Source: Zygnema cylindricum
Taxonomy: Eukaryota > Streptophyta > Zygnematophyceae > Zygnematales > Zygnemataceae
NCBI GenBank assembly: GCA_037447655.1
Contig: JBBHKE010002628.1
Location: 150,281 to 187,227, forward strand
Length of the DNA: 36,947 nucleotides
Direction of reading: 5' to 3'
The notes under the pieces: generated by a model
What the model saw: the letters and a program-made list of their open reading frames with translations, nothing else
Database searches by the model: none
What the model was told of the DNA's origin: nothing
Part shown: in pieces, positions 1-10,139 of the stretch
Layout of the letters: the number at the start of each line of letters is the position of its first letter
Numbering within the stretch: position 1 is the stretch's first letter
Position numbers and translations under genes: made by a program

Positions 1-87
1 TGGGTGAAAGAAGTCCACCCTAAGTTCGCTAAGTTACATTACATGGGCCGTATCCCCAAAGGTGAAGCTCCATCGGACGAAGCATAG
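1..87 (+). CDS. possible 3' end of a coding exon, cut off by the window edge
   Basis: Frame 1 is open from the first base to a TAG at 85-87 (28 codons). The composition looks protein-like (it includes KFAKLHYMGRIPKGEAPSDE), but I do not recognise the protein. The stop lies inside the left end of the MITE that begins at 83, so the transposon supplies the stop. If one copy of the target duplication and the element are removed, the frame runs on through the downstream flank from 546 for about 30 codons. A 28-codon open frame is common by chance, so this is only a candidate. It could equally be an old transposon fragment. Confidence 0.28.
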   Translation, partial: WVKEVHPKFAKLHYMGRIPKGEAPSDEA

Positions 88-537
88 TTCAAAAGTAGGT
101 GAAAGTACGCACATACAATATGCCTATTGTACGCAAAACATACAATATGACCTTAAGACCTATATTGTATTGGTTGCAAAATGAAAAAAAAATAGTAGCA
201 GGGTTCAGTTGCACATCGATCTATAGAGAATTAAACGTCATGATAAATTTTGAAAAACATTCGGACAAAAAAATATTTTTTTGTGAGTTTTGAGGTATAT
301 TTTATTTGAAGCGTCACATTCGGACGATCGGACGGTCGTTGATAAAAGTAGCGATCTAAGAAGATCACATGAGAAGCCCATAAACAACTTAGGATAGGAC
401 TATTGTCAGATTTGGACAATCGGACGGTCGCTGATCAAAGTAACGATTTAAGAAGATCACATGAAAAGCCCATAACACAACTTACGATAAAGGCGCCTTC
501 AGAAGGCCAACAAATTTGCGCCTAATTTTGAAGTATG
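83..537 (+). mobile_element. MITE, family M1 (hAT-like), copy 1, with 8-bp target duplication
   Basis: The left end CATAGTTCAAAAGTAGGTG pairs with the inverted right end at 519-537 (CGCCTAATTTTGAAGTATG), 16 of 19 bases. GGACGAAG stands immediately outside both ends (75-82 and 538-545), a perfect 8-bp target duplication. An 8-bp duplication with short terminal repeats is the habit of hAT elements; the CATAG terminus is not the most classical hAT end, so the superfamily call is inference. It has no transposase. It contains an internal tandem duplication of about 92 bp (segments starting near 320 and 412, both with GGACGGTCG...GATC). Other copies begin at 1987, 34056, 34328 and 34880. Confidence 0.85.
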
Positions 538-545
538 GGACGAAG

Positions 546-1434
546 CTGTTTACAAGAATTCGTACCTTTTTGCTCTATGCCGTACCATTATTCTGTATTT
601 TTTTGTTTTATTTTTCGTACAGCTTTTCGTTTTTTACTTTTTTAACATCGCAACACGGTGATAATACAAATAGAGTGTCATGATGGACTACTGTAGCGTG
701 GTAATTCAGCAATTCTCACAGGCCACGTGCCTTCGGACAAGGTGGATAAAAATCCAATCGAAAATCATCGCCGACATATATTTCGTTGTCACGCTCTTTC
801 TGCCAACCCTAAAAAAAAAAAGCTTCGTTATTTCTGTGGTACAATGACTTGGTACGCAAGTACATGGCATGCAAGTACATGACAAGATAGTCGTGCAGAA
901 TATTACAGCTACTGCAGGATATTACAGCTACTGTAATAATATTGACATAACAACTTTAGAAACCTCCTTGTGGGAACTCCAACCAAACAAATCAAAAATT
1001 ACAGTACGACTCAATACGAAGAGTACGGATTTCTGTGAGCAAGCTCACTTTTCGTCTATTGGAGCTTCACCGTAAATACAATACGGAATATATAAATACA
1101 CTATTGAAAGTAAACCTGTCGTTTCTTCATTTCTTTTGCGTGGTTCACACTTGGAAAAATGGGAAAACGATGTCATAAATTTTGGGATCCGTACCCCAAA
1201 TTTTATAAAATGACAAAAAACGCGGCGGTGACGGTTGGGGCGATTGGTTTCACCCGTTTTGGAGCGTAGCGGTGGACAAAAGATACAGTTCTATGCGTCA
1301 AAACTCGGTAGCTGTGTAAAGCAAGCGACAATTGCCATCTGCCATCGGACATCATGTTTGGAATTCAATTTTTTGTTTTTGAAGAATTTCGAAAGGGAAT
1401 TGCTAATCGTAGTGACGATTTTTGCTGCGCGCAG
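546..1434. other. intergenic, no gene seen
   Basis: No convincing coding frame. There are small local repeats: two near-identical 18-bp units ATATTACAGCTACTGYARK around 899-938, a GCAAGTACATG pair near 855-880, and a small hairpin around 1171-1208 (ATAAATTTTGGG facing CCCAAATTTTAT). The segment 1240-1434 may be degenerate repeat sequence next to the foldback element. Confidence 0.5.
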
Positions 1435-2562
1435 GTAGTTGTCAAAAATTGTACATTTGAAGTACAGTTTCATACAAGCTACATACCTTTAAGTTCAGAT
1501 TTGACGGCCAATCCGTCGAACAACTTTGACTGGCGAAATATTGTAACGGCCTTTCAAAAAGTGTTGCGCTTGCGAACGTCGACCGTCATGAAATAAAAAA
1601 CAATTCACACGGCCGACGCAGGTTTACTGTAACAAAATTGAGGTGGCCACATATAAATAAAATGGTTGCGCGCAAGTAATTATTCACTTCACGTGAGCTC
1701 CACTGTGAAAGCACACACTGACATTTGACTTGCCCGCAAAAATGGAATCTAATCGTGAACCGTTACGCTGAACTTGGACACAATTTAACGACGACGTACG
1801 ACATGTATAAACTCGCACGAAACGAAATAAACTTCGTACAAAATATAAAAGCGTACTTGCGTATAAATACCAATGAAACTAAAATGACGCGTTGTCACGC
1901 GCGACCAAATGAAGCCACACTATTTACGAATCAACATTCCTACATTGACAACGTACTTCACATTGATTCACATTGTCGGTGTGTGCCATTGTTCAAAAGT
2001 AGGTGAAAGTAGGCCCATACGTTATGCCTATTGTATGCAAAACATACAATATGACCTTAAGACCCATATTGTATTCGGACCTATTCGGACCAATTAAAAC
2101 ATTCAGACTAAATATTGGACCAATTACAACATTCAGACCAAAAAAATTTATTTACACCGTGAGATTCTGACAATCGGACGGTCGCTGATCAAAGTAGCGA
2201 TCTAAGAAGATCACATGAAAAGCCCATTACATAACTTACGATAAAGGCGTCGACCAAAGGCCTACCATAAAAACGCCTACTTTTGAACTATGGTCATAGT
2301 GGAGCTCACGTGAAGTGAGTTGAGCGCAGCCATTTCATTTATATGTGGCTGCCTCAGTTTTGTTACAGTAAAGCTGCGCCGACCGTGTGAATTGTTTTTT
2401 TTTTTTCATGACGGTCGACGTTCGCAAGCGCGACACCTTTTGAACCGCCGTTACAATATTTCGCCAGTCAAAGTTGTTCGACGGATTGGCCGTCAAATCT
2501 GAACTTAAAGGTACGCAGCTTGTACGAAACTGTACTTCAAATGTACAATTTCTGACAACTAC
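1435..2562. mobile_element. foldback element, family A, copy 1 (long inverted arms)
   Basis: The stretch 1435-1727 recurs inverted in about 1965-2562. Examples are GTAGTTGTC at 1435 against GACAACTAC at 2554, GAACGTCGACCGTCATG against its reverse complement, and CACGTGAGCTCCACT against AGTGGAGCTCACG. The arms are close to 290 bp, with a loop of about 240 bp. The right arm is interrupted by MITE copy 2 (1987-2292): GTCGGTGTGTGC ends at 1986 and the arm resumes near 2296. It has no coding capacity. Related arms occur at 12872-14180, 29308-30202 and 20590-20720. Confidence 0.85.
1987..2292 (+). mobile_element. MITE family M1, copy 2, inserted in a foldback arm
   Basis: It begins CATTGTTCAAAAGTAGGTG and ends CGCCTACTTTTGAACTATG at 2274-2292, giving near-perfect terminal inverted repeats over 306 bp. 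It contains the family hairpin ATACAATATG...CATATTGTAT. Left flank GTGTGTGC and right flank GTCATAGT do not match, so the 8-bp duplication is not preserved here. The host arm continues on both sides. Confidence 0.85.
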
Positions 2563-2571
2563 ACCGCGCAT

Positions 2572-2581
2572 NNNNNNNNNN
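2572..2581. other. assembly gap (10 N)
   Basis: Ten N, directly after ACTACACCGCGCAT (2558-2571). The same 14 bases recur at about 3014-3027, so the gap sits at one copy of a short repeat. Confidence 0.98.
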
Positions 2582-3012
2582 GTTTTAAGTGATGCCACAT
2601 GTTAAAAAATATAAAACATGCCTATGTATATTATTACATATATTAGCATGTCTTTTAAAAGGTAAAAACGACAAGGTTTAATCTCAATTGTGACTTTAAA
2701 CTTATTTGGAAAAAAAAAAAATTATAAGTTTAAGAATTAATCGCAGTTAATGCCATACAAATGAAAGTGTGATAAATTTGAATCTGTGATTATTGCTACG
2801 CGCCACATCACAGAATGGGCTCTACACTTTGAGACTCTGGAGGTAACCGGGAGTCTCATACGTCTAGGTTTTCTATATTGGGGTTCTGACTGTCAAGGGG
2901 TCAGTCATTTGGGTTTATATCAACTTGGAGTCGGCACTATCTAGATTAGCTTCTTTTGGATCTGCATACTCTGAGGGCCAATGGAGGTCTCAGAGTTTCA
3001 CATCTCGGGTAA
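2582..3012. other. segment between gap and repeat, no gene seen
   Basis: No open frame. It contains a hairpin near its left end (ACATGTTAAAAAATATAAAACATG) and poly-A runs. Its base composition is less CGTAC-rich than its neighbours, and no other copy lies in the window. It may be an unrelated insertion or a scaffolding artefact. Confidence 0.4.
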
Positions 3013-3015
3013 GAC

Positions 3016-3475
3016 ACTACACCGCGCATCGTTATTAGTGTCTAAGTTTAAATAGTGTGAAAGTAAACATACCGTAATTGACGCTAATTAAGAATTTGAA
3101 TATTAAAAAAAAAAAAGGTTTATTCAAATTTCAGTGTTAACTCTAATTTGGAACAGCAAAAATGGAAAATTTTCTGTACGATTATATACATTATTATATG
3201 TATCCGTACAAAATATAAAAAATTGTACACCGTAGTGAATTTTGAATATCCGTACATGTCAGACTAATTTACGTGTCAGACCAATCCCGTTTTTTTAGCG
3301 CACGTTCCTATGCGTACGCGTCTGATTTAATTCATTTTTTGTGAAATTTTCACTTGAGAAGGTACATTTATGTACGGTCTGACATCGACCGTACACCACG
3401 CTATTTAGATCTTATTGAACTTTAGTTGTTTACGCTATTTTGTAAGGTACCTCAATTAACGTCAAGGAAAAATTA
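3016..3475. mobile_element. family B TA-flanked element, degenerate copy
   Basis: The left end TACACCGCGCATCGTTATTAG matches the family B terminus. The interior near 3375-3430 (CTGACATCGACCGTACACCACGCTATTTAG) corresponds to the interior of the copy at 13273-13784. No right terminus is recognisable, so the right boundary is approximate. Confidence 0.5.
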
Positions 3476-3655
3476 AAATCATGTATCCTATTTGAGGAAA
3501 AAAATCAAAATGTTAAGAACCCAAGCTAAACAATATAAAATGAGGGTTGTGACTGTGAAGAGAAAATGAGGGTAATGACTGTGAAGAGAAGCTTGTCTTC
3601 TAAACTTGTAGCCAATAGCAATTCAAAATACCCTTCAATCCCAATCTTTCACATC

Positions 3656-4270
3656 CTATTCAAGTGCATATTTTCGGAGTGCTCTCTTCACTGTTTCGAC
3701 ACAACATTCAGCTAGCCCATCAGCTTGAGGATGATCTCTACTAGTAAGTTGGTGATCAATCAAATGTTGCTCCATTAAAGTTGAAAAATCCCCTACAAAT
3801 TCGGAACCGTGATCAGTCAAAACTTCCGCAGGGGCCCCAAATTGAGTAAGAATTCTCTGTAAAAAGGCATCGGCCACGGACTTAGACTCTTTCCAAGGTA
3901 ACACCACGATCTCAATCAACTTAAAAAAATGTTCTATCATCACAAGCACGAAGCTTTTTCCTCGGCGACTAGTGAAAGAGGCCCTAGCAAATCTATTGAC
4001 CAATGGTAAAACATTCTTCAAATGGGAAGAGAATATAATTCCGTACCACCTTTTTTTTCAAATGCTGCTTTCACCCGATCGTATGTTAAGCACGCTTGAA
4101 CAACTTGATTCGCTTGTGCTTCAATATCATGCCACAAATAATACGATGCAACCAAAGAAGCGGTACGCTTTTGACTGAAATGACCACATTGCTCATGGAG
4201 GTTAAAGACTAAGGTTTCTCGATCACCATGTGGTGGAACTTCCTTCCTGACGCCATCCGGCCAAACCCTT
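3656..4270 (-). pseudogene. integrase fragment of gypsy-like pol
   Basis: The frame at 3656-4021 encodes an rve-type integrase core: LVMIEHFFKLIEIVVLPWKE, then LTDHGSEF (Asp about residue 70), then DGLAECCVETVKRALRKY (Glu about residue 105). Upstream, across a stop at 4022-4270, comes the zinc-binding HHCC region, with HEQCGHFSQKRTASL and a YDRVKAAFEKKGG-like stretch. The integrase would insert element cDNA into host DNA. The first catalytic Asp was not found, and stops break the frame, so it is non-functional. Confidence 0.8.
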
Positions 4271-4287
4271 AAGAGAACCTGCCTATC

Positions 4288-4819
4288 CTAAGTGTAAGCT
4301 AACATCCTCTTCAAAACTCTAACTTTCTGGCTCCCCTCTAAATGTGGTAAAATTGACCCTTGCTGAATGGATTTCAAAGTGTCTAAATCATCAAAAATGT
4401 CAACCGTGCCTACTAACAATGGAGCCTGCCCTTCCACCTCTGCCCCTAATACAAAAAGTTCCCCCTCTTTTCTTGGAATTAAAGAATATGTCGTGGCTGC
4501 CATAACCATTGCTGAAATCCTTCCTTCAAATCTAAAAGTAGAATATAAAGCTGCTCCAACAAAGGTATCAAATATTTCTTCAGGAGTGGGTATATAATAC
4601 TTGTCCGATATAGTGGCCGCATTTAACATTTGATAGTCACCACACATTTGGAATTCTACAGTCTTCCTTAAAGAATCTTTGTTCAGAGGCAGTATTGTTG
4701 GTGAGGCAAACCCATGAAGACCAATGCATTATTGTACTTATCCTGAAAAAACCAAACTTTGGACTTTCTGTTTCACAAATTCCTTCTCCGAGTGGCTCAA
4801 AGAATATTGCTTTTGCCAA
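4288..4819 (-). pseudogene. reverse transcriptase N-terminal fragment joined to a later pol segment
   Basis: MCGDYQMLNAATISDKYYIP (from 4647) is the finger/palm entry motif of Ty3/gypsy RT. It is followed by PTPEEIFDTFVGAALYST, which matches the usual FSTLDL step. The frame then departs from RT and continues to the segment before the integrase zinc finger (LKSIQQGSILPHLEG). The palm with its YxDD box and RNase H are therefore absent, which suggests an internal deletion within one open frame. Upstream, 4660-4820 shows the RT N-terminal approach (SLSHSEKEFVKQKVQ in another frame). Confidence 0.7.
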
Positions 4820-4917
4820 ACTGTCGTTGATTCGTCCACTAATTCAATCCTAAATAGTGTGTTCTTATAAATCCCAACATGTGTATCTGCCCGCGAAAAC
4901 ACATCCCGATTCCTTCT

Positions 4918-5930
4918 CTATAGATCCAGAATCCTTGACTTTTGGCTCTTCTCTAATTGTTCTCCAATAATCCAATCCATCTTTCCCGGTTCTACAGTTG
5001 TAAAACTATTCAATCTCCGGTGGCCTCGTCCACACTTTTCGATCTCTGATGGCCTCGTCCACAGGGACGGATCAAACTCGTCCCCCCCTAACCCCGTTGC
5101 TCTATCTCCTTCCTTTAACACCCAATTAGACACCCACAAAACTTCCTCTACCTTATGCACTTATGCGACATGACATTTGTGTTCAATGCATAAGAAGGCT
5201 TTTCATTGTCACTCAAAGTAAGTTTAAACTTATTCTTGTGCCCCGTTACGCCTTCTATCACTTACTTCCCATCCTTGCTCAATATTTGTTTATCTCCTTC
5301 CATCACTATCTTATATTCTTTCTTTATGACTTGGTAAGTCAAAAACAGATATTTGGTAAATCATGGGACATACAAAACATCTTATAACATCCTAGGCGCA
5401 TCTCTCTCTCCTATTTTGGCCATTAATACAACTTTTCCTTTGGCCGAGGCGACCTTAGTGGTTGCATTCCCATAATATATCTTTTTGAGAGGAATCTGTT
5501 GAAGTAACAAAATGGCTCTTGATCCTTGCACATATACAATAGCCCCACAATTCTTTATCCACTTGAATTCTCTCCCTCCTAGAGTCATAGTAGTCGAGCA
5601 GGAGAGTTTGGATGGGTATGATGTTCAACTTCTCTTGGGTAGTTGGTGCATTCTCACTGAGTAGGACCTCATCCATAAGTTGAGGTTTGTTGCCTCCCTT
5701 CTCAACTGTTGTTTTCTTGCAGAATGGGCATTCTGATTTCTAATGTCTATTTTTGCCGTAGAAAATCGATAGGTATTTTTCATTCTCACTGATGCCACTT
5801 CCCCCGAGGTTATACTTTCATTTCTTCTTATATTGGGTAGTTAATGCTTAGGCTGGTGAATTGTTCCCATTATTTTTAAATTGGACTCATGTAGTACTAT
5901 TAATCTTGCACCTTCTGACCATTTCTCAAA
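4918..5930 (-). pseudogene. gag/protease-side remnant of the gypsy-like element
   Basis: Several short frames follow each other in minus orientation: 5676-5455, 5588-5382 and 5160-4918. Near 5740-5780 a zinc-knuckle remnant reads FYGKNRH, stop, KSECPFCKK, with the first Cys pair lost. I cannot place the aspartic protease active site. Assignment rests on position upstream of the RT fragment on the same strand. Confidence 0.45.
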
Positions 5931-6399
5931 GCTCTGATCCTTTTATTATAGCAACTTAACACATTTTTGTATTCATATAGTAACATACAAACTAACTGAA
6001 ACACTCGCTTATGACCTTCGTAAACTTTTTGGACTTTGGTTGCTTCGGTGTATATTTGTTGAAAGCCATTGGCGTATTCAACTATTTGATCACTATTAGA
6101 ACTATACTTGAAATATAATTGGATATCATATGATTTACCACTATTTTTTCCTCCAAAGTGGAAATTTGGTATATTTTATCCCACTCATTCCATATGTCTA
6201 TTTCTTTCTAGAATCTAAGACAAGTCACTGTGATGTAATTAGTCATTCACATGAATAAAACATTTCTATTACGTGTATTGTCATATCCTACCTCAATTGC
6301 CAAAGTTGATGTGGTTCGGGCTTTTATTTTGGGTGGCGTCTTCCCTGTAGTATCTTTTCTCATTATTTTTTTACAGGTCGATGCAAGAGTCATTTTTAC

Positions 6400-6700
6400 T
6401 TTAGGTAACCGGTCATTAAAACCCTCCACAGGATGTAGTTCATTCGTTGAAAACTGGTAGCTTTGGGCGTGGGCGCATAACCTTTAGTTCAAATTTTTCC
6501 ATTCTAAAATCACCCACTGCAAAGCTACCCAACACGTCACCAGCTACCCAACACGTCACCTGTAGCAAAGCAACCGAACACAGCCTCCCTAACTCAAGAA
6601 ACAATCACCGCAAAGCAACCGAACACAGCCTCCCTCACTCAAGAAACATTGCCTGACTGAGTTTTTATCATAACCTAGAACTGACACTTTTTGATTCACA
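6400..6700. repeat. short tandem duplications
   Basis: Two adjacent duplications are visible. GCTACCCAACACGTCACC occurs twice at about 6523-6560 (19-bp spacing). GCAAAGCAACCGAACACAGC followed by CTCCCT and an ACTCAAGAAACA tail occurs twice at about 6564-6648. Nothing codes here. Confidence 0.7.
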
Positions 6701-8128
6701 AAAACAATATCCTAATCAACCAAAACCTTTGAAACTTGGTCAAGAGATACTAAAAATACAATTATTCTAACATGCAAAATTTGAAACATACAGACTATTG
6801 GTTTGAAAAGTTATTTTTGTGCTTGCGTGTTGTTTCGTGCGTACACAATGTTTTGTGGGTATTGTACGCTACTCTAATACTATCTTGATTTACTATGGAG
6901 GTTCGAATAGATTTGGGAATTGGGGGAGTAATGGTACTAATGGTTTTGGGATGTATGTTATTATTTGAGTGGTGCGCACAAAACGTAAGGAAATGTACGG
7001 AATATGTAAATGTATTGCGGATCGCGAAGCCATCCGATCTAGAATGTTTTTGAAGAAGTACGCCGCCGGTACGAACTAATTTGGATGGAGCGATGGTCAT
7101 TTCGCCAAGTGGATTTTGGTGATTATGCTTCACGACATCACGGGTGCCGAAGAAGAAATACGGACGGCGCCGTCAGTTTGGTGAGGGACGCGAAATCCCG
7201 TCCATCACATGATATTTATTTTGGACGGTCCAGATTCGTTTGACGGAATTCGTAAGACATGTAAATATTTAGCAATGTTTTGTCCTGTGTATTAATTATT
7301 AGTGTAGATCTCAGGTACAATCACATTAATTGAGGTAGTTGATTGATTACGTACGGCTGGTATGCCTCCGTACAGTTAGTAGTAAGCTGTAGTGTATATT
7401 TGTAGGACTTAGTCATTTTTAGACTAAGGAACCTTCTTGGACAGAAACTGTTTTTGCTCCTTTTTGGGAATTTCATCTGAGAATTGCTCTCAATTCTATT
7501 GGCAGAATTATCTGAAATTTTGCATGTGTGTTCTTATTTGTATTGGAAATATTGTGAAAAATTTGCAGACCTATTGTGTGTCTGATTTTCTTGGGGCTTT
7601 ATTACGAAGTTGGTCAGATTTATCAAAGTTCTGGCAGGCTGTTTTTCTGCAACTTTGACTGAGTGTTGTGATTATTCGGTTAGGTATTGTTATATGAAAA
7701 TTGGTGGGAATACTTAGTGGCTTAGGAAATATTTGTTTGAGTAGTTTTAGCTTGGTTTGGTCATTCTGAGAAATTCTGAGTGGAATCAAAGTAGGCTGTT
7801 TTGGGGTAGTCTGTGGTGCTTCCGAGGGTAAATCCATGGCTGAAAATGGCTATGGACAACACAGACAACGTGTGATTCTGGTAATTCTTGATTAAAATTT
7901 TCAAAATGTTGTCTTAACACACTAACTTCTGAAACTGATCATTTTCTTGATTCCCTAGCCAACTTTTATACTCGCAGCCTTAATACTTTTCAAGTGCCAG
8001 TGCAAGTCAGGTACGTCTGAAATCTTAATTAACCAGGTAGATTAGATTTAATGTTCACCCTAAATCCTCATTAACATATTTAGAAGCTATTATATTGTAA
8101 AAATTACATCGACACATATGTCGTAAAT
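6700..8128. other. no recognisable gene
   Basis: About 1.4 kb without supported coding. From 7420 to 8040 the sequence is T-rich and unstructured on the + strand, like untranslated or LTR sequence of an old retroelement, but no TG...CA boundaries or second copy were found. Part of the region next to 8506 should be the copia 3' LTR. Confidence 0.4.
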
Positions 8129-8192
8129 ATGACAAGAAAATCTAAGTCAAGAGGTCCCAATATGACAAGAAAATCTAAGTCAAGAGGTCCCA
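8129..8192 (+). repeat. perfect 32-bp tandem duplication
   Basis: The unit beginning TATGACAAGAAAATCTAAGT and ending AAGAGGTCCCA occurs twice head to tail, 8129-8160 and 8161-8192, without mismatch. It lies in the presumed LTR side of the copia remnant. Confidence 0.9.
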
Positions 8193-8506
8193 AAAAATAT
8201 GATAGAGCCAATAGTCAATCGTCATGTGTGAAATATTCGCGTCAAATTTATTCCAGATTACCTAACGATTTCTAAAATCACGCGATTGCGTATTTTATCC
8301 TGGATATGTTAATGATTTTTAATTGTAACTACAAATGACAATCATGTGACATTGTTATTGCTCTCAAATATGTACCTTCATGTGTACGGGGTACTTGCGT
8401 ACTTCTTATTGTCATTATATATGTAGTAAATATTTGAAACAAAAAATTCACAAAAGTTTCTAAGTTTTTAAGTTCCGCTCTCACAAATAGAAGTTACCTT
8501 TCAACA

Positions 8507-8514
8507 CCCCCGTT
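8507..8514 (-). other. polypurine tract and 3' LTR edge of the copia remnant
   Basis: On the minus strand AACGGGGG is followed directly by TGTTGAAAGG. A G-rich tract followed by TG is the usual junction between the internal region and the 3' LTR. The LTR would run leftward from 8506; its far end was not located. Confidence 0.6.
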
Positions 8515-8544
8515 AATTTCTATCTTAATATTCATTAATCAATT

Positions 8545-10135
8545 TACATGCTTCTCTACAAAACTTGAGTTTCAGAGCTGGTAGGGCTTTTGTCAGCAAA
8601 TCTGCTAACATAAGGGAATCTGGTAGGTGTTTCATTTGACTTACTTTATTTTTTATATTTTCTCTGATAAATCTTAGCCTGATGTGGATGTGTTTACTCT
8701 TACAATGATGATGAGGATTTGAAGTAACTACAATGGCTACCTAATTGTCACAGTATCGTATGTGAGGTCCCTTTTGCATGTGTCCTAACTCTTACAAAAG
8801 TGCTTTCACCCAAATAATTTCTTTTAGTGCCATATTGATGGCTATAAATTCTAATTCCTTAGTGGATTGAGCTTTTACTTTCCGTAGTTTTTTTTTGTTC
8901 TAATTTGAAGAACGTATCCAGATGTAGATTTTTTGGTCGTGTCATCTCAATAACCGACATCACTCCAAGTGTTAATTGAAATCTCTTCTCCTCCCAAGTG
9001 TAGCCATAATTCTCAATTTCCAATGAGATTTATTGGTAGTCTTTTTACTGTCTCCCAATCTTCTTTTCGTCTTTTTTTCGTGGATTTTGTAAGTGTGTGC
9101 TAACAACTTCAACTGCAACATCTATATTTGATCGAGAAAAAATTATGAAATTAATGAGACTCCCTAGTATGTCTCAGCATGGGATAGTTGACATAAATTT
9201 TGTTCCTCTACGTCCTTTATGTTATCTTGAGAAATCTAATCTTTTTTGGTATGTCAATCTACCTTTTTTTTGGTATTTAACGTAGTAGAACTATTAGCCG
9301 ATCTGAGACCGAATTTCTCTATCATATTCTTTATTGCTTCTTTTTTAGTAAGTTTTATAATCTTGTTTTTTTGTCTCTCTTTACTTGAATTTCCAAAATG
9401 TATCATGCATCCTCTAATTATTTCATGTCAAATTGTTTGTTCATTTGTTTTTAAGTTTTTGAATTCTTACTTTTGGTTTGCTGAAAATCAGTAAATCGTC
9501 TACATAAACTACAATATATAGAACATAATCTTTGCCATATGGTTGTAAGATATACACCGAGTGATTTGATTTAATTATGTGGTATCTTAGGTCCATTAGG
9601 AACTTGTCAGGTTTCACGTTCCATTGTTTAAGAGCCTGTTTGAGACCACCATACAGAGATTTAATCAGTTTATAATCAGGTTGTTTTTTTCCTGATTTTA
9701 TAAACTCTCTGGTTGTTTCATATATATTTCTTTCTCTATCTCCCCATTCAAGAAATTAATTTTAACGTCCATCTGATTATCCTTTATATATTTTGAGGTG
9801 GCTAAACCGAGTAGTTCTCTTATTAATGGAAACCTTACAACAAGAGAAAGTTATCATTATTATTTTATTTTTCTTTTCGGGTAAATCTTTTAGCCACTAA
9901 TCTGTCTTTGTACCACTCTATAGTATTAGTTCAGTATAATTTTGGTTGAAAAACCCACTTGCACCCAATATCTCTCCTATTTGGGGTTAATTCCTTAAGA
10001 TCCCAGATATATCTTCCATTATCAATGTCTTTTCATCATTAATTGAATCCTTCTATCTATCACTTTCATTACACTCCAATGCTTTTTTATAAGTTAAAAT
10101 TTTACATGTTTGCCATGAAAGAGCCTACACCATAT
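8545..10135 (-). pseudogene. Ty1/copia pol remnant (reverse transcriptase and RNase H)
   Basis: Minus-strand reading from about 10135 gives the copia RT series in order. WDLKELTPN and CKWVF (with stops nearby) come near 9950-10010. QMDVKINFLNGEIEKEIYMK is near 9720-9790. SLYGGLKQALKQWNVKPDKF, close to the family LYGLKQAPRQW, is near 9600-9660. The catalytic box YIVVYVDDLL is at about 9495-9525. RNase H follows: AQSTKELEFIAINMALKEII near 8830-8870, then SKHIHIRLRFIREN and LADLLTKALP near 8575-8690. The product would copy the element's RNA into DNA. Many frameshifts and stops make it dead. Gag, protease and integrase were not seen upstream of 10135. Confidence 0.9.
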
Positions 10136-10139
10136 TTAT

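Larger units (their letters stand above)
3656..5930 (-). mobile_element. internally deleted Ty3/gypsy-like retrotransposon remnant
   Basis: Reading the minus strand from about 5930 to 3656 gives, in order: a gag-like stretch with a damaged zinc knuckle (YGKNRH, a stop, KSEC) near 5740, an unassigned stretch, the start of reverse transcriptase, an integrase HHCC zinc finger and an integrase core. Several stops and frameshifts interrupt it. Most of RT and all of RNase H are missing. No flanking LTRs were recognised. It is a different lineage from the element at 20922-28653, because its RT and INT motifs differ clearly. Confidence 0.8.

Noticed and set aside
6795-7133. 112-codon minus-strand frame
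   Set aside because: No recognisable domain, no splice or promoter context, and no second copy to show conservation.
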